The notes: generated from the sequence alone by a model not told the origin. Positions 28,694-38,222 are shown, counted from the first letter of the stretch. The stretch: 64,000 nt of DNA from Pseudomonas sp. Irchel 3E20 (GCF_900187645.1 NZ_FYEE01000001.1:620001-684000), one strand, 5' to 3'. Numbers and translations: made by a program.

Positions 28694-29425
28694 GTGACCC
28701 TCATCAACAAATCCATCCTGCTGGTCGATGACGACCAGGAAATCCGCGAACTGCTCGACACCTACCTGACCCGCGCCGGGTTCCAGGTGCGCACCACGGC
28801 GGACGGTGCCGGGTTTCGCCAGGCCTTGAACGAGGCCAGTTGCGACCTGGTGATCCTCGACGTGATGCTGCCCGACGAAGACGGTTTCAGCCTGTGCCGC
28901 TGGGTACGCCAGCACCCGCGCCAGGCCCAGGTGCCGATCATCATGCTCACCGCCAGTTCCGACGAAGCCGACCGGGTGATCGGCCTGGAGCTGGGCGCCG
29001 ACGACTACCTGGGCAAACCCTTCAGCCCCCGCGAGTTGCAGGCGCGGATCAAGGCCCTGCTGCGCCGCGCCCAGTTCGGCCAGGAACGCCCCGGCGGCGA
29101 GGTGCTGCGCTTCGACGACTGGCGCCTGGACATGGTCAGCCATCGCCTGTTTCACGCCGACGGCGAAGAAGTGCTGCTCTCCGGCGCCGACTTCGCCCTG
29201 CTCAAGCTGTTTCTCGACCACCCGCAGCAGATCCTCGACCGCGACACCATCGGCAATGCCACCCGGGGCCGCGAGCTGATGCCCCTGGACCGCATCGTCG
29301 ACATGGCCGTCAGCCGCTTGCGCCAGCGCCTGCGCGACACTGACAAGCCGCCCCGGCTGATCCGCACCGTGCGCGGCAGCGGCTACCAATTGGCGGCTAA
29401 CGTGGTGCCCGGCAATGGCCTCTGA
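28694..29425 (+). CDS. gltR: Response regulator of glucose/ketogluconate response, GltR
   Basis: A 243-residue OmpR-family regulator. Receiver residues 1-120 contain the acidic pair VDDDQE, phospho-acceptor Asp56 in VILDVMLPDEDGF, and Lys near 107 (LGKPFSPREL). A winged-helix DNA-binding domain runs from about 145-240 (IVDMAVSRLRQRL, IRTVRGSGYQL). It starts with GTG at 28694 after AAGGA. With GtrS it controls glucose transport genes. Its stop overlaps the gtrS start by 11 bases. Confidence 0.92.
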   Translation: MTLINKSILLVDDDQEIRELLDTYLTRAGFQVRTTADGAGFRQALNEASCDLVILDVMLPDEDGFSLCRWVRQHPRQAQVPIIMLTASSDEADRVIGLELGADDYLGKPFSPRELQARIKALLRRAQFGQERPGGEVLRFDDWRLDMVSHRLFHADGEEVLLSGADFALLKLFLDHPQQILDRDTIGNATRGRELMPLDRIVDMAVSRLRQRLRDTDKPPRLIRTVRGSGYQLAANVVPGNGL

Positions 29426-30884
29426 GGGGGTGGCCCGCTTGGCCAGGCGCCTGCCGGTGCCGCGTTCGCTGCTGGGGCGCATGCTCCTGCTGACCCTGCT
29501 GGCGGTGCTGTTCGCCCAGGGGTTGTCGAGTGTGATCTGGGTGTCGCAACTGCGCGCCACCCAGCTCGAAGGCCTGGTCACCAGCGCCCGCAGCCTGGCC
29601 CATTCGATGACCGCCAGCGTCAGCTATTTCCGCTCGTTGCCGGTGGCCTACCGACCGTTGGTGCTGGACCAGTTGCGCAGCATGGGTGGCACGCGGTTTG
29701 TCGTGACCCTCAACGACAAACCCTTGGACATGCAGGTGCTGCCCGCCACGCCGCGCAAGCGCGCAGTGCTTGCGGCAGTGGACGCGGTGCTGCGCCAATC
29801 CCTGGGCAACGACACCGATATGTCCGTGCAATTCGTCAGCCCCAACGACCTGCGTATTTTCAACGGTGGCCTCAAGCTCGATGAATTGCCGCGCTCCTGG
29901 GCCCACTACGCGCTGACCCTGGAACCGGTGAACCCGCCGGTGCTGGTGACGCAGATCCAGTTGGCACCGGGGGAGTGGCTGTACATCGCCTCTTTGCTGC
30001 CCGAGCCCTACACCAGCCTCGAAGAACAGGGCCTGCCGTCCCAGCAGGTGTGGTTCATCCTGCTCACCAGCGGTTTTTTGCTGTTGTTCATCGGCCTGCT
30101 GGTGCACTGGCAGAGCCGCCCCCTCAAGCGCCTGGCGCGCACCGCGCGGGACATGTCCCTGGGCGCCGAAGTGGAACCGGTGGTGGAGGGCGGTGGCAGC
30201 GAGGTGGTGGAGGTCAGCCGCGCTTTCAATGCGATGCGCGAACGCATCAGCCGCTACCTGACCGAACGCAGCCAGTTGTTCAGCGCCATTTCCCATGACC
30301 TGCGCACCCCCATCACACGCCTGCGCCTGCGGGTGGAGCTGCTCGAAGACGAGCAACTGCAAGCCAAGTTCGGCCGCGACCTGGATGAGTTGGAGCTTTT
30401 GGTCAAGGGCGCCTTGCAGTGCGTCAAGGACACCGACATCCACGAAAACATCGAGCCGGTGGACCTCAACCAAGTGCTCGACTGCCTGGTCGAGCCCTAC
30501 CTGGCGCCCACCGGCAATGGCCGCGTGACCCAGCAGGGGCGGGCGGCGGCGCCGTATCCGGGCAAACCCCTGGCCCTCAAGCGCTGCATTGGCAACCTGA
30601 TCGACAACGCCCTCAAGTACGGGCAACGGGCCCACCTGCATATCGATGACGACGACACGGCGTTCATCCTCCACGTTGACGACGAAGGCCCCGGCGTGCC
30701 CCAGCAACGCCTGGAGCAGTGCTTCGAGCCGCACTTTCGCCTGGCCGGCAAGCAGCAGGGTTACGGCCTGGGCCTGGGCATCGCACGCAACATCGCCCAC
30801 AGCCACGGCGGCGAAGTGAGCCTGCAAAACCTGCGTGAAGGCGGTTTGCGCGTGACCCTGCATTTGCCGCGCAGCACCGAGTAA
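29415..30884 (+). CDS. gtrS: Sensor histidine kinase GtrS
   Basis: The 489-residue inner-membrane kinase pairs with GltR. A first membrane segment (about 22-42), a periplasmic ligand domain (about 43-205) and a second membrane segment (about 210-228) are followed by HAMP. The dimerisation helix has His294 in AISHDLRTPITRL, and the ATPase part has NLIDNALKYG, DEGPGVP and YGLGLGIARNI. In P. aeruginosa GtrS senses 2-ketogluconate or 6-phosphogluconate. No strong ribosome site; translation probably coupled to gltR. Confidence 0.92.
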   Translation: MASEGVARLARRLPVPRSLLGRMLLLTLLAVLFAQGLSSVIWVSQLRATQLEGLVTSARSLAHSMTASVSYFRSLPVAYRPLVLDQLRSMGGTRFVVTLNDKPLDMQVLPATPRKRAVLAAVDAVLRQSLGNDTDMSVQFVSPNDLRIFNGGLKLDELPRSWAHYALTLEPVNPPVLVTQIQLAPGEWLYIASLLPEPYTSLEEQGLPSQQVWFILLTSGFLLLFIGLLVHWQSRPLKRLARTARDMSLGAEVEPVVEGGGSEVVEVSRAFNAMRERISRYLTERSQLFSAISHDLRTPITRLRLRVELLEDEQLQAKFGRDLDELELLVKGALQCVKDTDIHENIEPVDLNQVLDCLVEPYLAPTGNGRVTQQGRAAAPYPGKPLALKRCIGNLIDNALKYGQRAHLHIDDDDTAFILHVDDEGPGVPQQRLEQCFEPHFRLAGKQQGYGLGLGIARNIAHSHGGEVSLQNLREGGLRVTLHLPRSTE

Positions 30885-30908
30885 ACCCCCGCTTGCTACG
30901 GGCCGTGT

Positions 30909-30977
30909 GAATGTCACCGTCCCGTGACATTCCCCTGCGCCTTCGTTACCTGCGCCCAACCTGGCGTTGAGTAGACT
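30909..30977 (+). promoter_or_regulatory. Composite promoter copy A (palindrome, conserved box, -10) before the AGE-family gene
   Basis: A perfect palindrome GAATGTCAC-CGTCCC-GTGACATTC (30909-30932) is followed 7 bases later by CCTTCGTTACCTG (30940-30952) and 19 bases later by TAGACT (30972-30977) as a -10 box. The same three elements with the same spacings precede gtsA (32261). No good -35 is present, which suggests activator dependence. GltR is the obvious candidate because it is encoded next door. Confidence 0.65.
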
Positions 30978-30989
30978 TTGCCTCGTCAT

Positions 30990-31000
30990 AACAACAATAA
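30990..31000 (+). promoter_or_regulatory. A-rich Hfq/Crc-type leader motif before the AGE-family gene
   Basis: CATAACAACAATAAAAGG places AAnAAnAAnAA right at the ribosome site, 11 bases before ATG 31011. Confidence 0.55.
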
Positions 31001-31010
31001 AAGGCTCGCC

Positions 31011-32279
31011 ATGACCCTCGATCCGTTGCCGTTCAGCAGTTGGTTGACCGCCCCAGCCCATCAGTCCTGGCTCGCCGCAGAGGGTTTGCGCCTGCTGGAG
31101 TTCGCCCGGGGTTCGCGGCTCGACATCGGCTTCGGCGCCCTCGATGCCCAGGGCCGCTTGGGCGCCGGGAGCCGCCCCGACACCCTGATTACTGCGCGCA
31201 TGACCCACAGTTTTGCCCTGGCCCACCTGCAAGGCATCGGCGGTGCTTGCCAGTACACCAGCCACGGCGTGCAGGCCCTGGCCGGGCCGTTGCGCGATGC
31301 CGAGCACGGCGGTTGGCTGGCCTGCGCCGACCCGCGGCCCGACAACTGCCGCAAGAGCGCGTACCTGCACGCCTTCGTCGCCCTGGCCGCCAGTTCCGCC
31401 CAGGTGGCCGGCCGCCCCGGTGCCCAGGCCCTGCTGGACGAGGCCATCGAGATCATCGAGCGGTATTTCTGGAGCGAGGAGGAGGGCGCCCTGCGCGAAT
31501 CCTTCAACCGCCACTGGAGCGAGGCCGAAGCCTATCGCGGCGCCAACATCAACATGCACGCCACCGAGGCGTTCCTGGCCCTGGCCGACGCTACCGGCGA
31601 CGCACTGTGGCTCACGCGCGCGCTGCGCATCGTTGAGCGGGTGATTCACCAGCACGCGGCGGCCAACGGTTTTATGGTCATCGAGCATTTCGACGGCCAC
31701 TGGCAGCCGCTGCGCGATTACAACCAGGCCAACCCGGCGGACGGTTTTCGCCCCTACGGCACCACGCCCGGCCATGGTTTTGAGTGGGCGCGCCTGCTGC
31801 TGCACCTGGAGGCGGCGCTGCGCAAGGCTACTTTGCCGGCGCCGCCGTGGTTGCTGGAGGATGCGCGGCAATTGTTCGACGCCAATTGCCGCCATGGTTG
31901 GGTGGTCGATGGCGCGCCGGGCATCGTCTACACGCTGGATTGGCACAACCGCCCGCTGATGCGCCAGCGCCTGCACTGGGTGCACTGCGAGGCGATCGCC
32001 GCCGCCAGTGCCCTGATCCAACGCACCGCCGAGCGCCGCTATGAAGACTGGTATCGCCTGTTCTGGGCCTACTGCGAGCAGTACTTGCTGGACCTGCGCG
32101 AGGGCAGTTGGCACCACGAACTCGACCCCAACAATCACCCGGGCGGGGAGATCTGGCCGGGCAAACCTGACCTCTATCACGCCTGGCAAGCGCTGCTGAT
32201 CCCGCGCCTGCCCCTGGCCCCGAGCCTGGCCACGGCCCTGGCCCAACAAGGGCGCGGGGCGAATGTCACGGGGGTGTGA
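31011..32279 (+). CDS. AGE-family sugar epimerase/isomerase
   Basis: A 422-residue alpha/alpha-toroid enzyme of the N-acylglucosamine 2-epimerase superfamily, which includes YihS-type aldose-ketose isomerases and mannose isomerases. Typical segments are ARMTHSFALAHL, FWSEEEGALRESF, NINMHATEAFLALADATGD, RPYGTTPGHGFEWARLL, GIVYTLDWHNRP and HWVHCEAIAAA, with the conserved His and Arg residues of the active site. Position between gtrS and gtsA suggests it interconverts hexoses such as mannose, fructose or glucose after uptake. Substrate is not shown by sequence. I do not recall this gene in the PAO1 locus. Confidence 0.82.
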   Translation: MTLDPLPFSSWLTAPAHQSWLAAEGLRLLEFARGSRLDIGFGALDAQGRLGAGSRPDTLITARMTHSFALAHLQGIGGACQYTSHGVQALAGPLRDAEHGGWLACADPRPDNCRKSAYLHAFVALAASSAQVAGRPGAQALLDEAIEIIERYFWSEEEGALRESFNRHWSEAEAYRGANINMHATEAFLALADATGDALWLTRALRIVERVIHQHAAANGFMVIEHFDGHWQPLRDYNQANPADGFRPYGTTPGHGFEWARLLLHLEAALRKATLPAPPWLLEDARQLFDANCRHGWVVDGAPGIVYTLDWHNRPLMRQRLHWVHCEAIAAASALIQRTAERRYEDWYRLFWAYCEQYLLDLREGSWHHELDPNNHPGGEIWPGKPDLYHAWQALLIPRLPLAPSLATALAQQGRGANVTGV

Positions 32280-32330
32280 CATTTGCCCGTCCCTTCGTTA
32301 CCTGGCACAGGTACAACGCTGTTTAAACTC
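32261..32330 (+). promoter_or_regulatory. Composite promoter copy B (palindrome, conserved box, -10) before gtsA
   Basis: GAATGTCAC-GGGGGT-GTGACATTT (32261-32284), then after 7 bases CCTTCGTTACCTG (32292-32304), then after 19 bases TAAACT as -10 (about 32324-32329). Arrangement and spacing equal copy A at 30909. The palindrome overlaps the last codons of the AGE-family gene, whose end reads through it. Confidence 0.65.
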
Positions 32331-32362
32331 GTTCGCAACGCAAGCAGCAGACTTGCACGCAT

Positions 32363-32374
32363 AACAACAAGAAA
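32363..32374 (+). promoter_or_regulatory. A-rich Hfq/Crc-type leader motif before gtsA
   Basis: CATAACAACAAGAAAGG, almost identical to the leader at 30987-31003, lies just before the gtsA start at 32385. Confidence 0.55.
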
Positions 32375-32384
32375 GGTACTTCAG

Positions 32385-33677
32385 ATGAATGGCATTTCCC
32401 GCCTGGCTACAGTCATTTCCCTCGCCTCGTTGTTCCCCCTCCACGCCCTGGCCGCCGACAGCAAAGGTGCCGTGGAAGTCGTGCATTGGTGGACCTCGGG
32501 GGGCGAAAAAGCCGCGGTCGACGTACTCAAGGCCCAGGTCGAAAAAGACGGCTTCACCTGGAAGGACGGTGCCGTGGCCGGTGGCGGCGGGGCGACGGCC
32601 ATGACCGTGCTCAAGAGCCGCGCAGTGGCCGGCAACCCGCCGGGCGTGGCGCAGATCAAAGGCCCGGACATCCAGGAGTGGGGCAGCACCGGGCTGCTCA
32701 GCACCGAAGCCCTAAAGGGCGTGGCCAAGGCCGAGAACTGGGATGGCCTGCTGGCGCCGCAGGTCTCTGACACCGTCAAGTACGAGGGCGACTACGTGGC
32801 CGTGCCGGTGAACATCCACCGCGTCAACTGGCTGTGGATCAACCCCCAGGTGTTCAAGAAGGCTGGCATCGACAAGGCCCCGACCACCCTGCAAGAGTTC
32901 TACGCCGCCGGCGACAAGCTCAAGGCCGCCGGTTTCATCGCCCTGGCCCATGGTGGCCAACCCTGGCAGGACAGCACCGTGTTTGAAGACGTGGTGCTCT
33001 CGGTGATGGGTGTCGAGGGCTACAAGAAAGCCCTGGTGGACCTGGACCAGAACACCCTGGCCGGGGCGCAGATGACCCAGGCTTTCACCGAGCTGAAAAA
33101 AATCACCGCCTACATGGACCCCAACCGCGCCGGGCGCGACTGGAACATCGCCGCCGCCGACGTCATCAACGGCCGCGCCGGCATGCAGATGATGGGCGAC
33201 TGGGCCAAGAGCGAATGGACCGCGGCGAAGAAAATCGCCGGCCAGGACTACCAGTGCGTGGCCTTCCCGGGCACCGAAAAGGCCTTCACCTACAACATCG
33301 ATTCGTTGGCGGTATTCAAGCTCAAGGCCGATCGCACCGGCGACATCGCCGCCCAGCAGGACCTGGCCAAGGTCGCACTGGGCAAGGACTTCCAGAAGAT
33401 TTTCAGCATCAACAAAGGCTCGATCCCGGTGCGTAACGACATGCTCAACGACATGGCGGCCCAGGGTTTCGATAGCTGCGCCCAGACCTCGGCCAAGGAC
33501 TTCCTCGCCGACGCCCAGAGCGGCGGTTTGCAACCGAGCATGGCCCACAACATGGCCACCACCCTGGCCGTGCAAGGCGCGATCTTCGATGTGGTGACCA
33601 ACTTCATGAACGACAAGGACGCCGACCCGGCCAAGGCCAGCGCCCAACTCGCCTCGGCGGTCAAAGCCGCGCAGTAG
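32385..33677 (+). CDS. gtsA: Glucose/mannose ABC transporter substrate-binding protein
   Basis: GtsA captures glucose in the periplasm for the GtsBCD importer. The 430-residue family-1 binding protein has a signal peptide (about 1-24, ending LHALAADSK), [18 protein letters not shown] at the mature N-terminus, and the [16 protein letters not shown] and [15 protein letters not shown] ligand-site regions. Start 32385 gives a proper signal peptide; an upstream in-frame ATG at 32283 does not. Confidence 0.93.
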   Translation: MNGISRLATVISLASLFPLHALAADSKGAVEVVHWWTSGGEKAAVDVLKAQVEKDGFTWKDGAVAGGGGATAMTVLKSRAVAGNPPGVAQIKGPDIQEWGSTGLLSTEALKGVAKAENWDGLLAPQVSDTVKYEGDYVAVPVNIHRVNWLWINPQVFKKAGIDKAPTTLQEFYAAGDKLKAAGFIALAHGGQPWQDSTVFEDVVLSVMGVEGYKKALVDLDQNTLAGAQMTQAFTELKKITAYMDPNRAGRDWNIAAADVINGRAGMQMMGDWAKSEWTAAKKIAGQDYQCVAFPGTEKAFTYNIDSLAVFKLKADRTGDIAAQQDLAKVALGKDFQKIFSINKGSIPVRNDMLNDMAAQGFDSCAQTSAKDFLADAQSGGLQPSMAHNMATTLAVQGAIFDVVTNFMNDKDADPAKASAQLASAVKAAQ

Positions 33678-33704
33678 CGCGCTTTCCGGGCGAGCGCGAG
33701 CCTT

Positions 33705-33798
33705 TGTGGGAGCGGGCCTGCCCGCGATGAGGCCGGTACAGCCACCGCATCTCTTTATGACAGGACTGCCGCTATCTCGGGGGAGCCCGCTCCCACAG
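33705..33798. repeat. REP palindrome pair between gtsA and gtsB
   Basis: TGTGGGAGCGGGCCTGCCCGCGATGAG and GCTATCTCGGGGGAGCCCGCTCCCACAGG face each other. Such hairpins often protect the upstream message, which would favour a high level of the binding protein over the membrane parts. Confidence 0.85.
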
Positions 33799-33857
33799 GG
33801 GCGCCCGGCCCAAGGGGCGCGGCTGCCCCAACATTCACCTTTGTACGGACTACTGCG

Positions 33858-34766
33858 ATGAGCTCTGTGGCGGTTTTCAACAAGGCGTCACCCTTGGACG
33901 CCTTGCAACGCTGGCTGCCGAAACTGGTGCTGGCGCCCAGCATGGTGATCGTGCTGGTGGGGTTTTACGGTTACATCCTCTGGACCTTCGTGCTGTCGTT
34001 CACCAACTCCAGCTTCATGCCCAGCTACAAGTGGGTCGGCCTGCAACAGTACGCACGGCTGCTGGACAACGACCGCTGGTGGGTAGCGAGCAAGAACCTG
34101 GCGTTGTTCGGCGGCATGTTCATCGGCATCAGCCTGGTGCTGGGGGTGTTGCTGGCGGTACTGCTGGACCAGCGCATCCGCAAGGAAGGCTTTATCCGCA
34201 CCGTGTACCTGTACCCCATGGCGCTGTCGATGATCGTCACCGGCACCGCGTGGAAGTGGCTGCTCAACCCCGGCCTGGGCCTGGACAAGATGCTGCGCGA
34301 CTGGGGCTGGGAAGGCTTTCGCCTGGACTGGCTGGTAGACCAGGACCGCGTCGTCTACTGCTTGGTGATCGCCGCCGTGTGGCAAGCCTCGGGCTTTGTC
34401 ATGGCGATGTTCCTGGCGGGGTTGCGCGGTGTCGACCAGTCGATCATCCGCGCCGCCCAGGTGGACGGCGCGAGCCTGCCCACTATCTACCTGCGTATCG
34501 TGCTGCCGAGCCTGCGCCCGGTGTTTTTCAGCGCCTTCATGATCCTCGCCCACATCGCGATCAAGAGTTTTGACCTGGTGGCCGCCATGACGGCGGGCGG
34601 GCCGGGCTACTCCTCGGACCTGCCGGCGATGTTCATGTATTCCTTCACCTTCAGCCGCGGGCAGATGGGCATCGGGTCGGCCAGCGCCATGCTGATGCTC
34701 GGCGCGGTGCTGACGATTCTGGTGCCGTACCTGTACTCCGAGTTGCGAGGTAAACGCCATGACTGA
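33858..34766 (+). CDS. gtsB: Glucose ABC transporter permease 1
   Basis: A 302-residue MalF-type permease with six predicted membrane helices. The cytoplasmic EAA loop reads IIRAAQVDGASLPTIYLRIVLPSLRP near residues 195-220. It overlaps gtsC by eight bases. Only a weak ribosome site precedes ATG 33858. Confidence 0.93.
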   Translation: MSSVAVFNKASPLDALQRWLPKLVLAPSMVIVLVGFYGYILWTFVLSFTNSSFMPSYKWVGLQQYARLLDNDRWWVASKNLALFGGMFIGISLVLGVLLAVLLDQRIRKEGFIRTVYLYPMALSMIVTGTAWKWLLNPGLGLDKMLRDWGWEGFRLDWLVDQDRVVYCLVIAAVWQASGFVMAMFLAGLRGVDQSIIRAAQVDGASLPTIYLRIVLPSLRPVFFSAFMILAHIAIKSFDLVAAMTAGGPGYSSDLPAMFMYSFTFSRGQMGIGSASAMLMLGAVLTILVPYLYSELRGKRHD

Positions 34767-35595
34767 CCAACCACGCTTGAGCGCCAGCCGCGTGGCAATC
34801 TACGCCACCCTGCTGCTGGCGGCGGCGGTGTACCTGGTACCGCTGGTGGTGATGCTGCTCACCAGTTTCAAGACCCCCGAAGACATCCGCACCGGCAACC
34901 TGCTGAGCTGGCCCCAGGTGATCGACGGCATCGGTTGGATCAAGGCCTGGGACGCAGTGGGTGGCTACTTTTGGAACTCGGTGAAAATCACCGTGCCGGC
35001 GGTGCTGATTTCCACCTTCCTCGGCGCGATGAACGGCTACGTGCTGTCGATGTGGCGCTTTCGCGGCTCGCAATTGTTCTTCGGCCTGCTGTTGTTCGGC
35101 TGCTTCCTGCCGTTCCAGACCGTGCTGCTGCCCGCGTCCTTCACCCTGGGCAAGCTGGGGCTGGCCAACACCACCACCGGCCTGGTGCTGGTGCATGTGG
35201 TCTATGGCCTGGCCTTCACCACGCTGTTTTTCCGCAACTACTACGTGAGCATTCCCGATGCCCTGGTCAAGGCCGCGCGCCTGGACGGGGCGGGGTTCTT
35301 CACGATTTTCGGCAAGATCCTGCTGCCGATGTCGATCCCCATCGTGATGGTCTGCCTGATCTGGCAGTTCACCCAGATATGGAACGACTTTCTGTTCGGC
35401 GTGGTGTTCGCCAGTGGCGACGCGCAACCGATCACCGTGGCCCTCAACAACCTGGTCAACACCAGCACCGGGGCCAAGGAATACAACGTTGATATGGCAG
35501 CGGCGATGATCGCCGGGCTGCCGACACTGTTGGTCTACATATTCGCTGGCAAGTATTTCCTGCGTGGGCTGACGTCCGGCGCGGTCAAGGGGTAG
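34759..35595 (+). CDS. gtsC: Glucose ABC transporter permease 2
   Basis: A 278-residue MalG-type permease with six membrane helices and an EAA loop (ALVKAARLDGAGFFTIFGKILLPMSIP in pieces, about 170-195). It overlaps gtsB and is followed three bases later by gtsD. Confidence 0.93.
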   Translation: MTDQPRLSASRVAIYATLLLAAAVYLVPLVVMLLTSFKTPEDIRTGNLLSWPQVIDGIGWIKAWDAVGGYFWNSVKITVPAVLISTFLGAMNGYVLSMWRFRGSQLFFGLLLFGCFLPFQTVLLPASFTLGKLGLANTTTGLVLVHVVYGLAFTTLFFRNYYVSIPDALVKAARLDGAGFFTIFGKILLPMSIPIVMVCLIWQFTQIWNDFLFGVVFASGDAQPITVALNNLVNTSTGAKEYNVDMAAAMIAGLPTLLVYIFAGKYFLRGLTSGAVKG

Positions 35596-35598
35596 CAC

Positions 35599-36750
35599 AT
35601 GGCAACGCTCGAATTACGTAACGTCAACAAAACCTACGGCGCCGGGTTGCCGGACACCCTCAAGAACATCGAACTGAAGATCGAGGACGGGGAGTTCCTG
35701 ATCCTGGTCGGCCCTTCCGGGTGCGGTAAATCCACCCTGATGAACTGCATCGCGGGGCTGGAAACCATCAGCGGCGGCGCTATCCTGGTGGACGATGCCG
35801 ACATCAGCGGCATGAGCCCCAAGGACCGGGACATCGCCATGGTGTTCCAGTCCTATGCGCTGTACCCGACCATGACCGTGCGCGACAACATCGCCTTTGG
35901 CCTGAAGATCCGCAAAATGCCCACGGCGCAAATTGACGAAGAAGTGGCGCGGGTGGCCAAGCTGCTGCAGATCGAACACCTGCTGGGGCGCAAGCCCGGC
36001 CAGCTCTCCGGCGGCCAGCAGCAGCGCGTGGCCATGGGCCGGGCCCTGGCGCGCCGGCCCAAGATCTATTTGTTCGACGAACCGCTGTCCAACCTCGACG
36101 CCAAGCTGCGGGTCGAGATGCGCACCGAAATGAAACTGATGCACCAGCGCCTCAAGACCACCACCGTCTACGTCACCCACGACCAGATCGAGGCCATGAC
36201 CCTGGGCGACAAAGTGGCGGTAATGAAGGACGGCATCATCCAGCAGTTCGGCACGCCCAAAGAGATCTACAACGACCCGGCCAACCTGTTCGTGGCCAGT
36301 TTTATCGGCTCGCCGCCCATGAACTTCATCCCCCTGCGCCTGCACCGCCAGGAGGGCCGCCTGGTGGCATTGCTCGACAGCGGCCAGGCGCGTTGCGTGC
36401 TGGCGTTGGGCACAGAGGATATGGCGTTGGCGGACCGCGAAGTGATCCTTGGCATGCGCCCGGAGCAGATTGCCTTGGCGAGCGGTGACGCCAATGGCTT
36501 GCCCAGCATCCGCGCCGAAGTCCAGGTCACCGAGCCCACGGGGCCGGACACCCTGGTGTTCGTCGAGCTCAACCAGACCAAGGTCTGCTGCCGCCTCGCG
36601 CCCGACCTCGCGCCCCAGGTGGGCGAGACCCTGACCCTGCAACTGGACCCGGCCAAGGTGCTGCTGTTCGACGCCAAGACCGGCGAACGCCTGGGCATCG
36701 CCCCCAGCGCAACCCGCAAGGCGAATGTGGCGCAGTTCAAGAGCCGGTGA
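35599..36750 (+). CDS. gtsD: Glucose ABC transporter ATP-binding protein
   Basis: A 383-residue MalK/UgpC-type ATPase. Walker [10 protein letters not shown] (about 37-45), Q-loop [10 protein letters not shown], signature [17 protein letters not shown], Walker [13 protein letters not shown] and H-loop [13 protein letters not shown] are followed by a C-terminal OB-fold (TOBE) regulatory domain from about 240. It energises GtsBC. Confidence 0.95.
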   Translation: MATLELRNVNKTYGAGLPDTLKNIELKIEDGEFLILVGPSGCGKSTLMNCIAGLETISGGAILVDDADISGMSPKDRDIAMVFQSYALYPTMTVRDNIAFGLKIRKMPTAQIDEEVARVAKLLQIEHLLGRKPGQLSGGQQQRVAMGRALARRPKIYLFDEPLSNLDAKLRVEMRTEMKLMHQRLKTTTVYVTHDQIEAMTLGDKVAVMKDGIIQQFGTPKEIYNDPANLFVASFIGSPPMNFIPLRLHRQEGRLVALLDSGQARCVLALGTEDMALADREVILGMRPEQIALASGDANGLPSIRAEVQVTEPTGPDTLVFVELNQTKVCCRLAPDLAPQVGETLTLQLDPAKVLLFDAKTGERLGIAPSATRKANVAQFKSR

Positions 36751-36792
36751 GGGGCGGGCGCAGCCGCAGCCACCCCAACCGCAAGCAATTCC

Positions 36793-36803
36793 AATAACAA
36801 GAA
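36793..36803 (+). promoter_or_regulatory. A-rich Hfq/Crc-type leader motif before oprB
   Basis: AATAACAAGAA precedes the ribosome site GAGGATGTAGGG of oprB. Confidence 0.5.
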
Positions 36804-36816
36804 CGAGGATGTAGGG

Positions 36817-38175
36817 ATGAAAAACAACACCACCAACGCTCGCTTTGCCGGCCGTGTTTCGGCATTGGCGGCGATGATGCTGGTCGCCAGTGCGCAAGCG
36901 GCCGAGGGCGCCGAGGCGTTCAGCGCCGAGTCGCCGTGGATGACTGGCGACTGGGGCGGCGAGCGCACGCGGTTGATCGAGCAGGGTTATGACTTCACCC
37001 TCGACTACGTGGGCGAGGTCGGTTCCAACCTCAGTGGCGGCTACAACGACGACACCACGGCGCGCTATAGCCACCAGTTCGGCCTGGGGGCCAAGCTGGA
37101 CCTGGAGAAAATTTTCGGCTGGAAAGACGCCGAGTTCAAACTGGCGATCACCGAGCGCAGCGGGCGCAACATCTCCAACGACCGCATCGGCGACCCTCGC
37201 GCCGGCACGTTCAGTTCGTCCCAGGAAGTCTGGGGCCGTGGCCAGACCTGGCGCCTGACCCAGTTGTGGATCAAGCAGAAGTACTTCGACGGCAAGCTCG
37301 ACGTGAAGGCCGGCTATTTCGGCGAAGGCGAAGACTTCAACACCTTCCCCTGCGACTTCCAGAACCTGGCGTTCTGCGGCTCGCAAGTGGGTAACTGGGT
37401 CGGTGGCATCTGGTACAACTGGCCGGTCAGCCAAGCGGCGATCCGCGTCAAGTACAACCTCACCCCCGAGCTCTACGCGCAAATCGGCGCCTACAACCAG
37501 AACCCCTCGCAACTGGAAACCGGCAACGGCTTCAAGCTCAGCGGCAGCGGCACCAAGGGCACCATCCTGCCGGTGGAATTGGTCTGGTCGCCTAAGGTCG
37601 ATGGCCTGCCGGGCGAGTACCGCGTGGGCTACTACAAAAGCACTGCCAAGGCTGATGACGTGTTGAAAGACGCCAACGGCCAGTACGCCGCCGTCAGTGG
37701 CGACGCGTATCGCAGCCACAGCAGCAAGTCCGGTTATTGGTTCGTGGCCCAGCAGCAACTGACCGACCATCACGGCGACAAGAGCCGCGGCCTGCACATC
37801 GCGGCCAACGCCACGTTCCACGACAAGGACACCAACACCGTCGACAACTACCAGCAACTGATGCTGACCTACAAAGGCCCGTTCAACGCCCGGCCCAAGG
37901 ACGACGTGGGCATCGGCATCGCGCGCATCCACGTCAACGAAGATGTGCAGAAAAACCGCAAGCTGATTAACGCCGGCAACGGGTTCAACGACTACGACCA
38001 GGCCGGGTTCCTGCCCATCCAGGACACCGAATACAACGCCGAGATCAACTACGGCTTCCATGTCACCAACTGGCTGACCGTGCGCCCCAACCTGCAATAC
38101 GTGAAGCACCCCGGCGGCGTGGACAAAGTGGATGACGCATTGGTGGCCGGGTTGAAAATTCAGTCGGTGTTCTGA
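36817..38175 (+). CDS. oprB: Carbohydrate-selective porin OprB
   Basis: OprB is the glucose-inducible outer-membrane channel. The 452-residue precursor has a signal peptide (about 1-28, ending ASAQA), the family start ESPWMTGDWGGERTRL, and a C-terminal barrel strand ending GLKIQSVF. AGYFGEGEDFNTFPCDFQNLAFCG is a conserved loop with two cysteines. It follows gtsD by 66 bases. Confidence 0.95.
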   Translation: MKNNTTNARFAGRVSALAAMMLVASAQAAEGAEAFSAESPWMTGDWGGERTRLIEQGYDFTLDYVGEVGSNLSGGYNDDTTARYSHQFGLGAKLDLEKIFGWKDAEFKLAITERSGRNISNDRIGDPRAGTFSSSQEVWGRGQTWRLTQLWIKQKYFDGKLDVKAGYFGEGEDFNTFPCDFQNLAFCGSQVGNWVGGIWYNWPVSQAAIRVKYNLTPELYAQIGAYNQNPSQLETGNGFKLSGSGTKGTILPVELVWSPKVDGLPGEYRVGYYKSTAKADDVLKDANGQYAAVSGDAYRSHSSKSGYWFVAQQQLTDHHGDKSRGLHIAANATFHDKDTNTVDNYQQLMLTYKGPFNARPKDDVGIGIARIHVNEDVQKNRKLINAGNGFNDYDQAGFLPIQDTEYNAEINYGFHVTNWLTVRPNLQYVKHPGGVDKVDDALVAGLKIQSVF

Positions 38176-38222
38176 CAACGGCTGCGCTAAGCTCCGCTGC
38201 CCCAGCACCTCACCTGGGGACC

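Noticed and set aside
29397-32282. Very long open frame (961 codons) on the minus strand opposite gtrS and the AGE-family gene
   Set aside because: It is antisense to two well-recognised genes, is rich in Gly/His/Gln/Val as expected from the reverse of high-GC codons, and has no domain or ribosome site.
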